A stretch of DNA of 27,849 nt from DAISJM01 sp036821485. Lineage in GTDB: Bacteria > Verrucomicrobiota > Kiritimatiellia > CAIQIC01 > JAGNIJ01. The notes under the pieces are model-generated. The model was not told the origin of the DNA, did no database searches, and saw only the letters and a list, made by a program, of their open reading frames with translations. Made by a program: the position numbers and the translations under genes. The DNA lies in the NCBI GenBank assembly GCA_036821485.1, contig DAISJM010000045.1, positions 1-27,849 on the forward strand. The letters are read 5' to 3'. This document shows positions 14,020 to 22,632 of this stretch, in pieces; position 1 is the first letter of the stretch; each line of letters opens with the position of its first letter.

Positions 14020-14048
14020 GGACGGGCCGGGTATCCCCCGGCCCGTCC
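14020..14048 (-). terminator. GC-rich terminator hairpin after citrate synthase
   Basis: GGACGGGCCGGG (14020-14031) and CCCGGCCCGTCC (14037-14048) form a perfect 12-base stem with a 5-base loop, 28 bases beyond the citrate synthase stop. The U-tract is short (GTTT), so termination efficiency is uncertain, though the stem is very stable. Confidence 0.7.
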
Positions 14049-14076
14049 AGTCAAACCCGCGGCAGCTGCACCCGGT

Positions 14077-15375
14077 TCAGCGCTTGTCCATAGGTATGAA
14101 CTCACGCTTCGGCTCGCCCATGTAGAGCTGGCGTGGCCGCCATATCTTCTGCTCGGGATCCCGCTTCAATTCCTGCCACTGTGAGATCCAGCCGGGCAAC
14201 CGACCGATGGCAAACAGCACCGTATACATGTCCGTCGGGAACCCCATCGCACGGTATGTAATGCCCGTGTAGAAGTCCACGTTCGGGTACAACTTCCGCT
14301 CGACGAAGTACGGGTCGGCCAAGGCCTTCTCTTCCAATCGCATCGCGATATCCAGGAGAGGATCCTTGATTCCCATGCATCCCAGTACATCCATGCATAT
14401 CTTCTTGGCGATTCGCGCGCGCGGATCGTAGGTCTTGTAGATCCGGTGACCAAAACCCATGAGTTTGAACGGGTTCTTCTTATCCTTCGCCTGCTCGACC
14501 ACCTTGTCCACATCACCGCCATCCTGCAGGATCTTCTCCAGCATTTCGATGACAGCCTGGTTGGCGCCGCCGTGCAGCGGACCCCACAGCGCACAAATGC
14601 CCGCCGCGATGGACGCGTACAGGTTCGCGCCGGAACTGCCCACCTGCCGAACCGTCGACGTGCTGCAGTTCTGGTCGTGATCCGCGTGCAGCACGAGCAG
14701 CTTGTTCATCGCCCTGACCAGAATCGGGTCGATTGCATAGTCCACCACCGGCGACGAGAACATCATGTTCAGGAAGTTGGCGCAGTAACTCAGTTTGTGA
14801 CTCGGATACACAAACGGCTCGCCCACCGATTTCTTGTAGGAAAACGCGGCGATCGTGCGCAACTTGGACAGGAGCCGCGTAGCGGTGATATCCAGTTCCT
14901 CGGTGTCCGACTCCTCGAGTTCAGGGTAGAAACTCGACAGGGAGACCACCATCGCCGAGAGCACAGCCATCGGATGCGAATGCTCGGGATACTTCGCAAA
15001 GAATGTGAGCATGTCCTCGTGAACCATGGAGTGCCGGTTCAGGAGTCCGGAGAATCGCTCCAGTTCCGTGCGCGTGGGCAGGCGATTGTGGATCAGAAGA
15101 TAACTCACTTCCACAAACGTGCACGTCTCCGTGATCTCCTCGATCGGATAGCCCCTGTACACCAGCCGCCCACCCTCGCCGTCAACGAAACTGACGGAGC
15201 TCTTGCACGAGCCGGTGTTGGCATAGCCGGGGTCATACGTGATCAACGCGGCGTCCCTGCGCAAGTTTCGAACGTCGACAGCATGCTGCCCGAGGTTATC
15301 GCTCAACACGGGCAGTTTGTACGTCTTGCCGTCGTAAACCAGGTCGGCTGTGTTGCTCTCTGCTGTCTCGTTCAT
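14077..15375 (-). CDS. gltA: Citrate synthase (type II, GltA-like)
   Basis: This 432-residue enzyme condenses oxaloacetate and acetyl-CoA to citrate in the TCA cycle, in the cytoplasm. The length and sequence fit the long, NADH-sensitive, hexameric type of Gram-negative bacteria. The catalytic residues are visible: His268 in GPLHGGAN, His310 in GFGHRIYK and Asp367 in YPNVDFYTGI. The oxaloacetate-site region NKLLVLHADHDQNCSTSTVR is also present. The N-terminus has the beta-rich extension of this class (YDGKTYKLPVL, ITYDPGYANTGSCKSSVSFV, RGYPIEEI). The ATG has GGGAG seven bases upstream. The gene stands alone between its own consensus promoter and a strong hairpin, so it is monocistronic. Confidence 0.97.
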   Translation of the reverse strand: MNETAESNTADLVYDGKTYKLPVLSDNLGQHAVDVRNLRRDAALITYDPGYANTGSCKSSVSFVDGEGGRLVYRGYPIEEITETCTFVEVSYLLIHNRLPTRTELERFSGLLNRHSMVHEDMLTFFAKYPEHSHPMAVLSAMVVSLSSFYPELEESDTEELDITATRLLSKLRTIAAFSYKKSVGEPFVYPSHKLSYCANFLNMMFSSPVVDYAIDPILVRAMNKLLVLHADHDQNCSTSTVRQVGSSGANLYASIAAGICALWGPLHGGANQAVIEMLEKILQDGGDVDKVVEQAKDKKNPFKLMGFGHRIYKTYDPRARIAKKICMDVLGCMGIKDPLLDIAMRLEEKALADPYFVERKLYPNVDFYTGITYRAMGFPTDMYTVLFAIGRLPGWISQWQELKRDPEQKIWRPRQLYMGEPKREFIPMDKR

Positions 15376-15392
15376 CGCTGTTCTCCCAGCTC

Positions 15393-15410
15393 GGCACGTA
15401 AGCTCGTGCC
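15393..15410 (-). other. Hairpin at the 5' end of the citrate synthase mRNA
   Basis: GGCACG and CGTGCC form a six-base stem around AGCTTA, starting at about the predicted first transcribed base. A 5'-terminal stem of this kind can protect an mRNA from decay; that role here is inferred. Confidence 0.5.
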
Positions 15411-15417
15411 TGCGCGC

Positions 15418-15445
15418 ATTATAGATATCGTCATAAACTTGTCAA
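15418..15445 (-). promoter_or_regulatory. Consensus sigma70 promoter of citrate synthase
   Basis: On the minus strand TTGACA (15440-15445) and TATAAT (15418-15423) both match the consensus perfectly, with a 16-base spacer. Transcription should begin around 15410, giving a leader of about 35 bases. Confidence 0.85.
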
Positions 15446-15468
15446 AACGCCACTTGGCGAACCGGCGT

Positions 15469-15509
15469 CCAAAAACAAAACGCCCGGCCGCGGTCGCGGT
15501 CGGGCGTTT
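15469..15509 (-). terminator. Rho-independent terminator of rpmB
   Basis: On the minus strand AAACGCCCG and CGGGCGTTT (15478-15509) form a nine-base stem followed directly by a T-rich tail (TGTTTTTGG). It lies about 20 bases after the L28 stop. It is the clearest terminator in the window. Confidence 0.9.
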
Positions 15510-15528
15510 CATAAATCTTGAAGCTTTG

Positions 15529-15756
15529 TCAGGCCTTGACCACCTTGCCGCGCTTGATGCAGGACGTGCAGACCTTGCGGGTCATCGTCCTGCCCTTTTC
15601 CACGATCTTCACGCTCTGAAGATTCGGGAGAAAGCGGCGCTTGCAGATACCCGTCGTGTGCAGGCCTACCCCGCCCTTCTTCTTCGCCAAACCATGACGA
15701 ACAATCGTGCTTCCCGAACGCATGCCTTTTCCGCAAATATCACATCGCTTTGACAT
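15529..15756 (-). CDS. rpmB: 50S ribosomal protein L28, zinc-ribbon form
   Basis: This 75-residue protein starts MSKRCDICGKGMRSGSTIVR and ends SCIKRGKVVKA. It is a structural protein of the large ribosomal subunit. The pairs Cys5-x2-Cys8 and Cys63-x2-Cys66 mark the zinc-binding (C+) form of L28. GGGAG lies six bases before the ATG at 15754-15756. The open frame continues far upstream across the intergenic region and into recJ, which is an artefact. It has its own promoter and terminator and is therefore a single-gene transcript. Confidence 0.96.
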   Translation of the reverse strand: MSKRCDICGKGMRSGSTIVRHGLAKKKGGVGLHTTGICKRRFLPNLQSVKIVEKGRTMTRKVCTSCIKRGKVVKA

Positions 15757-15780
15757 ATCCAGCTCCCGTAAAGTGCGCGC

Positions 15781-15809
15781 ACTGTAGGTGATCGATACCA
15801 CGATGGCAA
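15781..15809 (-). promoter_or_regulatory. Sigma70-type promoter of rpmB
   Basis: On the minus strand TTGCCA (15804-15809, five of six) and TACAGT (15781-15786, four of six) are separated by exactly 17 bases. They lie 25-55 bases before the L28 start and just after the recJ stop. Confidence 0.6.
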
Positions 15810-15833
15810 GAGGAAAAATGCCCTCTCGCCGCC

Positions 15834-17540
15834 TCAGCCTGCCGCAGGCCTGAAATCCTGGAGGCTCAATTGCAGCTTGTCCCGGCCCATGTAACTGTTC
15901 CGCTGCAGTTGAAAGGCCACATCCATCGGCCCATCCGGCAGTTCCCTGCCCCCCATCCCAAACCCAATCGCGTCCACATCCGAGGCCCCCAGCACCAGCG
16001 TCAGTTTGAGATGCTTCCCGCTGCCCACTTTGCGCATATCGGAAACAAGCACAGCGGGCGCCGCCAGTACCGGCCTCGGATTCCCAAAGCCGAAGGGCTG
16101 CATGGCATTGATGTTCTCCAGAAGCTCCTCCGTGCAATCCGCCAGCGAAACCCATGCATCCACGCGCTGCACCGGCGCCAACAAAGTCCCCTCAAGGGCC
16201 TTCCGGGCAAGGTCGTTGAAGCACTCCCTGAATTCAGCAACCCGCGCCGTCTCGATATCCAAGCCGGCTGCCATGGCATGCCCACCACACCGGATCAACG
16301 TCCCGCCACAGGCTTGTAAATTCTCCACCAGGTTGAATCCGTCTATGCTCCGCGCAGAACCGCGTCCCTCGGCACCGTCCAACGCAATCAAGACCGTGGG
16401 ACGGTTGAAGCGAGCCGCTATGCGCGAAGCCACGATGCCAATGACACCCGGATGCCAGCCGTCAGACGCCAGGACAAGACTGAAATGCTGGTCCGGCTTG
16501 AACCACCCCTCTACTTCGCGCGCGATCTCTTCATGCATCCGGGCTTCAACCGCTTGCCGTTCCCGGTTCGCCTTGTCGAGCTGTGTCGCCAATTGCCCGG
16601 CCTCGGAGGCGTCCTCCGTCATGAGGAGCTTCAACGACACCTCAGCGTCGCCCAATCTGCCCATGGCATTCAGCCGGGGCCCCAGCATGAACCCCACATG
16701 GTATGCGTCAATCGTGCCGCGCACACCCGCGACATCGGCCAGTGCGCGCAACCCAATCAATTCCGTCTTGTTCAATTGCTCAAGACCGTGCCGCACGAGA
16801 ATCCGATTTTCCTCACGAAGGGGAACAATGTCGGTGATCGTGCCAACGGCCACCAGGTCCATGTATCGTCTCAAGTCCAATTTGCCCGCCGGGTGTCCTG
16901 CGTCACGCGCATGCTTCACCAGTGCATGGCATAGCTTGAAGGCGACCCCCACCCCCGCCAGCATCTCCACACGCGGGTCGCTCCCCAATTTCGGATTCAC
17001 CACGGCGCACGCAGGGGCTATCTCTTCACCCGGCTCATGATGATCGGTGATCACAACATCCACCCCCGCCGCGGCGGCCATGCGGACCGCATCCCCGGAC
17101 GAAGTGCCGCAATCCACCGTAACCACCAGCGAAGGTTTGTTCATCCCGAGGCACTTCTGCAGCGTATCTGCAGACAGGCCATAGCCGTCATCGACCCGAT
17201 GCGGAAGGAATGGAGTCACATCCCCACCCATCTGCCTCAAGACCTTCACCAGCAGTGCCGTGCTCGTGATGCCGTCCGCATCGTAGTCGCCAAAGACGAC
17301 GATGCGTTCCTTCCCCTCGAGTGCCCTCCAGATACGCTCCACGGCAGCGCGCATGGCGGGAAGCGAAAAGGGATCGGTGACCTGGCTTAGACGCGGTCGC
17401 AGAAAGAGCTCTGCGGCTTCCGGGTCTTTGATACCCCGCTGCACAAGAATCCCCGCCACGACGTGCGGCACATTCAGGCTTTGCGCCAACTGGCCCGCCA
17501 GAGCGGTATCGTACTCGACGGTTTTCCAGACCTTGTGCAT
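15834..17540 (-). CDS. recJ: Single-stranded-DNA-specific exonuclease RecJ
   Basis: This 568-residue protein has the usual RecJ length. It degrades single-stranded DNA 5' to 3' in recombinational and mismatch repair, in the cytoplasm. DHH-family motifs are in order: FGDYDADGITS (83-93), VVTVDCGTSSGD, ITDHHEPG (DHH at 166-168), MLAGVGVAFKL, and GPRLNAMGR. The DHHA1 domain follows with SDGWHPGVIGIVASR and CGGHAMAAG, and then a C-terminal OB-like domain. The ATG at 17540 has only a poor GGGG-rich upstream element. The gene begins 59 bases after the secDF stop with a UUCG hairpin between them, so read-through from the tgt-yajC-secDF operon is possible. Confidence 0.96.
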   Translation of the reverse strand: MHKVWKTVEYDTALAGQLAQSLNVPHVVAGILVQRGIKDPEAAELFLRPRLSQVTDPFSLPAMRAAVERIWRALEGKERIVVFGDYDADGITSTALLVKVLRQMGGDVTPFLPHRVDDGYGLSADTLQKCLGMNKPSLVVTVDCGTSSGDAVRMAAAAGVDVVITDHHEPGEEIAPACAVVNPKLGSDPRVEMLAGVGVAFKLCHALVKHARDAGHPAGKLDLRRYMDLVAVGTITDIVPLREENRILVRHGLEQLNKTELIGLRALADVAGVRGTIDAYHVGFMLGPRLNAMGRLGDAEVSLKLLMTEDASEAGQLATQLDKANRERQAVEARMHEEIAREVEGWFKPDQHFSLVLASDGWHPGVIGIVASRIAARFNRPTVLIALDGAEGRGSARSIDGFNLVENLQACGGTLIRCGGHAMAAGLDIETARVAEFRECFNDLARKALEGTLLAPVQRVDAWVSLADCTEELLENINAMQPFGFGNPRPVLAAPAVLVSDMRKVGSGKHLKLTLVLGASDVDAIGFGMGGRELPDGPMDVAFQLQRNSYMGRDKLQLSLQDFRPAAG

Positions 17541-17555
17541 GTCAAACAGGCCCCA

Positions 17556-17573
17556 CCCGCTCCGAAGAGCGGG
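17556..17573 (-). other. UUCG-tetraloop hairpin between secDF and recJ
   Basis: On the minus strand CCCGCTC-TTCG-GAGCGGG gives a perfect seven-base GC stem closed by the exceptionally stable cUUCGg loop. No U-tract follows. It could stabilise the secDF 3' end against exonucleases, act as a partial terminator, or modulate recJ translation, whose start lies 16 bases downstream. Confidence 0.6.
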
Positions 17574-17599
17574 GGTGAATCATCAGGATGGCAGACAGG

Positions 17600-20056
17600 T
17601 CAGACCTTCTTCTCGTTGTGCCAGAACATGACGACCGGCGTCGCCACGTAGACCGTCGAGTAGACGCCCGACACCATGCCCACGAACAACGCGAGCGCGA
17701 AGTCGAAGATCGCACCACCGCCGAAAACCAGCAGCGCAACCACAGTGATCATCGATGTGAACGAAGTCAGAATCGTCCTGCCCAGCGTCTGGTTGATGCT
17801 CAGGTTGGCGATGTCCTTGAAACTGCGCCCACGATAGAGCTTCATGTCTTCACGAATACGGTCGAAGATGACGATCGTGTCGTTGACGGAATAACCGATG
17901 ATCGTCAGCACGGCCGCGATCGTCGTCATGTTGAGCTGGCGCCCCAACAGGCAGAAGATGCCGATGCAGGCCAGTACGTCATGGATCAACGCAACCACGG
18001 CGCCCATCGCAAAGGCAAATTCAAACCGCCACGAGATGTAGATGATCATGCCTAACAGCGAGATACCAACAGCCAGCAGACCCTTCTTCTGCAACTCGTT
18101 GCCGACTTGCGGTCCAACGCTGTCCTGCTTCACCACCTGGTAGCCGGGCACCGTAGCCGTAATGGCCGCGACGGCCCTCTCGCCGTCCTCGAAAGGAACC
18201 TTGATCTCAAGATACTCGCGCGCCTCTGCACTTACATCAGCGATGTTTTCCTTCTGATACTGGATCGTTGCTTCACGCACGCCCGCCGACGACAGCGCAT
18301 CACGAACCTTCTCCGTGGACTGCTTTTCCGTGTAGCTGAAGGTGACGGTGGCGCCGCCGGTGAAATCCACGCCAAAGTTGCCCTTGCCCTTGATGAAGAA
18401 GGCAGCCATGGAGCCACCAATCACCACGACAGAGAGTCCGATGGCGATGAAACGCTTGCCGATGAAGTCGATGTTGGTCTCACCGATCCACTGCATCATC
18501 CGGATCTTGGAAACGTTCGTGTATCGCACGAGCAGATCGAAGATCATGCGCGTCACGACAATCGCAGTGTACATGCTGACCAGAATGCCGGCGGTCAACG
18601 TCACGGCATAACCGCGAACCGGACCCGATCCGAGCCAGAACATGATCACAGCGGCAAGCACCGTCGTGATGTTGGAGTCGAAAATGGCGCTGAAGGCCTT
18701 GTCGTACCCGGCTACCACGACCGCCGCAAACCGCTTCCCTTGCCGCTGTTCCTCACGCATGCGCTCAAAGATCAGCACGTTGGCGTCCACCGCCATGCCC
18801 GCGGTCAGCACGATACCCGCAATGCCGGGAAGCGTCAGTGTGGGCAGGCTCAGTCCACGCGCAACCATACCCGAGCTGTCCAGCAGGCTGAAGAACCCGG
18901 AAACGGCCAGCATGCCGAGCGGCAGAAGTACCAGGTTCAGCAACAGTGCGAGGTTGGCCACGAGGCCAGCCATCATGTAGTAGACCGCCATGAAGGCCAC
19001 GACCGCCACACCACCAATGACGGCAGCGCGCTTGCCGCTTTCAATCGAGTCGCGACCGAGCGACGGGTCCACGGTCCGTTCCTCAATAACCTTCACCGGG
19101 GCCGGCAGCGAACCGGCACGCAGCACGATCGCAAGGTCCTGCGCTTCTCTCAACGAGAACGAGCCTTCAATGATCGCATTGCCGCCAATGATCGCCGTCT
19201 TGATGAACGGGGCCGAGTAAAGCTTCCCATCGAGCACAATCGCAAGGTAGCGGCGGCCGTTCGGGTCGGGGTTGTTGGCACCACCGGGAGCGTAGTCAGA
19301 CGTCAGACGCGCAAACCGACGGGCTCCCCGCGAATCGAACCGCAACGTAACAATCGGCTGGCCAAAATTCTGGTAATCGACGCCCGCACTCTTGAGCTCA
19401 TCGCCCGTCAACTCGTGCAGCCGGTTGACATAGTATGGGAGAAACAAATCCGTGTTCTGCTTGGTGACCTTCATCAGCAGGATTTCGTATCCCGACACCG
19501 GCTGGAAGGCCTTGAGTCGTGCACGCACTTCCTGATCCGTCAGCGCCGCATCCCCCTCACCCTTCTCGCGCTTGTAGTAGTAGACCGTGCGATACTGCCC
19601 GTTGTAGCCCTGTTCATCCAACGGAACGATCTTGTAACCCGCCGGCGCAAGCCCCTTCTCGAACAACGCGTCGATCAACTCGTCGTTCTTCGGATGCACC
19701 ATCCGAAATTCGAGGAACGCCGCACTCTGGATATTCTTGATGGCGCGTTCGCGGTCTTCCGTCTTCAACCCCGGAATCTGGACCACGATGCGATTGTTGT
19801 TCGGCTCGGGGTAGATAATCGGTTCAGACACGCCCATGGAGTCAACGCGATTGCGGATGACTTCCAGCGCGCGCGCCTGCGAATCCTTGATGGCATTCGC
19901 GTCCAGGTTGGTCGTATCGACTTCGAGCACGAAGCTCGTGCCGCCCCGCAGGTCAAGGCCCAGCTTGATCTTGTCACGCAGTGGCGTCACCACCACCACC
20001 GACCAGCAGGTGACGAGAATGAGGATCAGCCATTTCCAGATTGCGTTCTTATCCAT
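17600..20056 (-). CDS. secDF: Fused protein translocase subunit SecDF
   Basis: This 818-residue inner-membrane protein uses proton flow to help SecYEG complete protein export. The start is the ATG at 20054-20056 (MDKNAIWKWLILILV); the upstream extension to a GTG overlaps yajC and lacks export-protein character. SecD covers about 1-516: first membrane span, LGLDLRGGTSFVLEVD, the large periplasmic domain with VIRNRVDSMGVSEP, and DANVLIFERMREEQ (424-437). SecF covers about 517-818: GVDFTGGATVTFSY (about 562-575) and SVNDTIVIFDRIRED. Fusion of SecD and SecF is common in several phyla. It follows yajC by 49 bases. The neighbouring exported proteins would depend on this machinery. Confidence 0.97.
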   Translation of the reverse strand: MDKNAIWKWLILILVTCWSVVVVTPLRDKIKLGLDLRGGTSFVLEVDTTNLDANAIKDSQARALEVIRNRVDSMGVSEPIIYPEPNNNRIVVQIPGLKTEDRERAIKNIQSAAFLEFRMVHPKNDELIDALFEKGLAPAGYKIVPLDEQGYNGQYRTVYYYKREKGEGDAALTDQEVRARLKAFQPVSGYEILLMKVTKQNTDLFLPYYVNRLHELTGDELKSAGVDYQNFGQPIVTLRFDSRGARRFARLTSDYAPGGANNPDPNGRRYLAIVLDGKLYSAPFIKTAIIGGNAIIEGSFSLREAQDLAIVLRAGSLPAPVKVIEERTVDPSLGRDSIESGKRAAVIGGVAVVAFMAVYYMMAGLVANLALLLNLVLLPLGMLAVSGFFSLLDSSGMVARGLSLPTLTLPGIAGIVLTAGMAVDANVLIFERMREEQRQGKRFAAVVVAGYDKAFSAIFDSNITTVLAAVIMFWLGSGPVRGYAVTLTAGILVSMYTAIVVTRMIFDLLVRYTNVSKIRMMQWIGETNIDFIGKRFIAIGLSVVVIGGSMAAFFIKGKGNFGVDFTGGATVTFSYTEKQSTEKVRDALSSAGVREATIQYQKENIADVSAEAREYLEIKVPFEDGERAVAAITATVPGYQVVKQDSVGPQVGNELQKKGLLAVGISLLGMIIYISWRFEFAFAMGAVVALIHDVLACIGIFCLLGRQLNMTTIAAVLTIIGYSVNDTIVIFDRIREDMKLYRGRSFKDIANLSINQTLGRTILTSFTSMITVVALLVFGGGAIFDFALALFVGMVSGVYSTVYVATPVVMFWHNEKKV

Positions 20057-20105
20057 GATCGTATGCCCCGTATTGATTTCGAAAGGTCGTTCGATGCCGG
20101 TCCGC

Positions 20106-20462
20106 TCAGCTCTTCGCTTCGCTCTCGGACGGTTGTTCACCCTTGTCGAGGATCTGCGTCACTGCGCCGCGGCCAACCTCGATCTTCACATTGTCGGCGA
20201 TCTTGATCGTGAAGGTCTTTTCCTTGACGTTCGCCACCATGCCAATGATGCCGCCACTGAACACCACGCGGTCGCCGCTCTTGATGTTCGCGAGCAACTG
20301 CTGACGCTCTTTCTCGCGACGCTGTTGCGGCTTGATGAGCATGAAGTAGAAAATGACGAGCATCAGTCCGAGCCAGCCGAACATGAAGAAAGGCGACTGC
20401 TGACTGCCGCCGCTCGCCGGGGGCTGCCCCATCGCAATCGTATTCAGTAGAAACACCATCAT
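20106..20462 (-). CDS. yajC: Preprotein translocase accessory subunit YajC
   Basis: This 118-residue protein has one membrane span (FFMFGWLGLMLVIFYFMLI) followed by the typical KPQQRREKERQQ and a cytoplasmic domain (SGDRVVFSGGIIGMVANVKE). YajC associates with SecDF and YidC at the Sec translocon. The ATG at 20460-20462 is directly followed by a second ATG; AGGAGAGGG lies 5-9 bases upstream. It lies between tgt (14 bases upstream) and secDF (49 bases downstream), the classical order. Confidence 0.96.
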   Translation of the reverse strand: MMVFLLNTIAMGQPPASGGSQQSPFFMFGWLGLMLVIFYFMLIKPQQRREKERQQLLANIKSGDRVVFSGGIIGMVANVKEKTFTIKIADNVKIEVGRGAVTQILDKGEQPSESEAKS

Positions 20463-20476
20463 ATCGCCCTCTCCTC

Positions 20477-21625
20477 TTAGTCTTGCGCATCGGTTTCGCC
20501 CGCGGCCATGTCAGCCACGCGATCCACCGTACTCAGTTCTTTTCGCAGTTCAGCGAAGTGTCCGTTCTCTATGGCACCGCGAATCTCATCCATAAACTCG
20601 CGATATCTGTACAGGTTGTGGATCGTCAGCAGCCGTACGCCGAGGATCTCGTTGACGTTCATCAGATGCCGGACGTAGGCCCGCGTGAAATGCCGGCAGG
20701 CATAACAACCACAACCCTCTTCGATCGGTCTTGTGTCGCGGCTGTACAAGGCCGCCTTCACCGGATACCGCCCGCGCCTGGTGAAAGCCGACCCATGCCG
20801 CGCCAATCTCGTCGGCATCACGCAGTCGAACATGTCAACGCCCCGGGCTATGGCCTCCACCATGTGCCCAATCGACCCCACACCCATCAGGTAACGAGGC
20901 CGGTCCACGGGCAAGTACTGCACGCTGTCCTCAATGCCCCGAACGATCAACTCGTCGGGCTCGCCCACGCTCACCCCGCCGATGGCAAATCCGTCAAAAC
21001 CAAGCTCCACCAGCGAGCCCGCGCAACGTGCGCGCAAATCTGCGTAACTGCTTCCCTGTACGATGCCAAAGACCAATTGCCCGTCAGCCCTTGGCTGCCG
21101 CGCACATAAGGCCGCCCATGCTAGGGTGCGATCTACGGCTTTGCAAGCGTAATCCCGGCTGCAGGGATAGGGTGTGCACTCGTCGAAAACCATCGCAATA
21201 TCCGACCCCAAATCGCGCTGAATCGCCATCGCCTCCACCGGTCCCAGAAAGCATCGCGAGCCGTCCACATGTGACTGGAATTCCACACCTTCATCCGTGA
21301 TCTTGTTCAGCTTCGCGAGGCTGAAGACTTGGAACCCACCACTATCTGTCAGGATCGCGCGATCCCAGCCCATGAAGCGGTGCAGCCCTCCACACGCGCG
21401 GATGACATCCATCCCGGGCCGCAGATTGAGGTGATAGGTGTTGCCGAGCAGTATCTGGGTATCGAGTTCGAGCAGCTCCACCGGCGTCACGGCCTTCACC
21501 GTTGCCTGGGTTCCGACCGGCATGAACACCGGCGTGTCCACTACCCCATGCGCCGTCGTCAGCCGTCCCCGGCGCGCCTCCGTGGCGCTATCTTTCTTGA
21601 GTACCTCGAAGATTTGCGGACTCAT
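20477..21625 (-). CDS. tgt: Queuine/preQ1 tRNA-ribosyltransferase
   Basis: This 382-residue enzyme exchanges guanine-34 for preQ1 in tRNAs for Asp, Asn, His and Tyr, a step in queuosine formation. The start is the ATG at 21623-21625 (MSPQIFEVLKKD), which overlaps the oppF stop as ATGA; the longer frame runs into oppF and is not supported. Visible motifs are TDSGGFQVFSL (Asp94), VFDECTPYP, FGIVQGSSYADLR, FAIGGVSVGEP, YLMGVG and FDCVMPTRLARHG (Asp267, nucleophile). The zinc site is Cys305, Cys307, Cys310 and His336 (GCGCYAC and TIHNL). It belongs to the tgt-yajC-secDF operon, and translational coupling to oppF is likely. Confidence 0.97.
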   Translation of the reverse strand: MSPQIFEVLKKDSATEARRGRLTTAHGVVDTPVFMPVGTQATVKAVTPVELLELDTQILLGNTYHLNLRPGMDVIRACGGLHRFMGWDRAILTDSGGFQVFSLAKLNKITDEGVEFQSHVDGSRCFLGPVEAMAIQRDLGSDIAMVFDECTPYPCSRDYACKAVDRTLAWAALCARQPRADGQLVFGIVQGSSYADLRARCAGSLVELGFDGFAIGGVSVGEPDELIVRGIEDSVQYLPVDRPRYLMGVGSIGHMVEAIARGVDMFDCVMPTRLARHGSAFTRRGRYPVKAALYSRDTRPIEEGCGCYACRHFTRAYVRHLMNVNEILGVRLLTIHNLYRYREFMDEIRGAIENGHFAELRKELSTVDRVADMAAGETDAQD

Positions 21626-22632
21626 GCGCCGGCCGCCTTGTCGACCGCAGCCCCTCGCGACAGCACTTCTTCGGCAAAGTGACACGCACTGAAGCGGTTC
21701 CGACTCAACTCCCGCAGCGCAGGGACCTCTTCGCGGCAACGAGGCTTCGCGCGCGGACACCGCGGATGGAACGGACAACCGGGGATCGTGCTCGACGCCG
21801 ACGGCATATCGCCTCTCAGCACAACCCAGCGACCACCCAACTTGCGATCTCTCAACCCGCGGCCGACATCCGGCACGGCCCCCAACAGCGCTTCCGTGTA
21901 CGGATGTCCCGGCCGTTCATAGAGCTCCGTCGCCGGGGATGACTCGACAACGCGCCCAAGGTACATGACCAGCAGGCGGTCGCACACATAGCGCACCACG
22001 GCGAGATCATGCGCCACAAACAGATACGTCAGGTTCATGGATTGCCGGAGATCCTTCAGCAGATTCAAAATCTGCACCTGCACGGAAACATCCAGCGCGG
22101 AGACAGGCTCATCGGCCACCAGCAGTTTCGGATTCACCGCCAGCGACCGGGCGATCCCGATCCTCTGGCGCTGCCCCCCGCTGAACTCATGCGGGTACCG
22201 GCTTGCGTAAGCGGGATCCAGACCCACGGACTGAAGTAACTCATCGGTCCGGTCGCGTCGCGCGGAGCGGCTCTTTTCGCCATGCACCTGCAGGACCTCC
22301 TCGATCGCACGGCCCACGGACATCCGGGGGTTGAGCGAGCCAAAGGGATCCTGGAACACCATCTGCGCCTGCCGCCGGAAAGCCTTCAAGCTCGCACCAC
22401 GCAGCGTGTTGATATCCGTAGCATCGAACAGCACATGACCCGAGGTGATCTTCTCCAGACGCAGGATCGCCCGCCCCAGCGTGCTCTTTCCACAGCCACT
22501 CTCCCCGACCAATCCGACACTCTCGCCCCGCTCAATCACCAGGCTCACGCCATCGACTGCGCGAACCGGATGCGCCTTCGAACCGAAGTGCACCTTCAAC
22601 CGGATCGTTTCAACCAATGATGCGTTCTTCAT
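21622..22632 (-). CDS. oppF: Oligopeptide/dipeptide ABC transporter ATP-binding protein, OppF type
   Basis: This 336-residue protein starts at the ATG at 22630-22632 (MKNASLVETIRLKVHFGSKA), which overlaps the oppD stop as ATGA; about 98 further in-frame codons upstream lie inside oppD and are rejected. It has Walker A GESGCGKST (43-51), the Q-loop VFQDPFGSLNPRMSVG typical of OppF, signature FSGGQRQRIGIARSL, Walker B LLVADEP and the H-loop FVAHDLAVV. The C-terminal oligopeptide-transporter tail carries CPFHPRCPRAKPRC and a later ACHF, the cysteine set that holds an iron-sulfur cluster in some relatives. With OppD it would power import of peptides. The permease and binding protein are not in this window. 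Confidence 0.93.
   Translation of the reverse strand: MKNASLVETIRLKVHFGSKAHPVRAVDGVSLVIERGESVGLVGESGCGKSTLGRAILRLEKITSGHVLFDATDINTLRGASLKAFRRQAQMVFQDPFGSLNPRMSVGRAIEEVLQVHGEKSRSARRDRTDELLQSVGLDPAYASRYPHEFSGGQRQRIGIARSLAVNPKLLVADEPVSALDVSVQVQILNLLKDLRQSMNLTYLFVAHDLAVVRYVCDRLLVMYLGRVVESSPATELYERPGHPYTEALLGAVPDVGRGLRDRKLGGRWVVLRGDMPSASSTIPGCPFHPRCPRAKPRCREEVPALRELSRNRFSACHFAEEVLSRGAAVDKAAGA

Noticed and set aside
14446..15753. Plus-strand open frame of 435 codons opposite citrate synthase and L28
   Set aside because: It is antisense to two certain genes and runs through the citrate synthase promoter and the rpmB terminator; Arg/His-rich shadow.
15757..16155. Long upstream extension of the L28 frame
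   Set aside because: It crosses the rpmB promoter and enters recJ out of frame; L28 starts at MSKRCDICGK.
18107..20206. Plus-strand open frame of 699 codons opposite secDF
   Set aside because: It is entirely antisense to a clear SecDF, is rich in Arg and His with no family resemblance, and is the expected mirror of GC-rich codon use.
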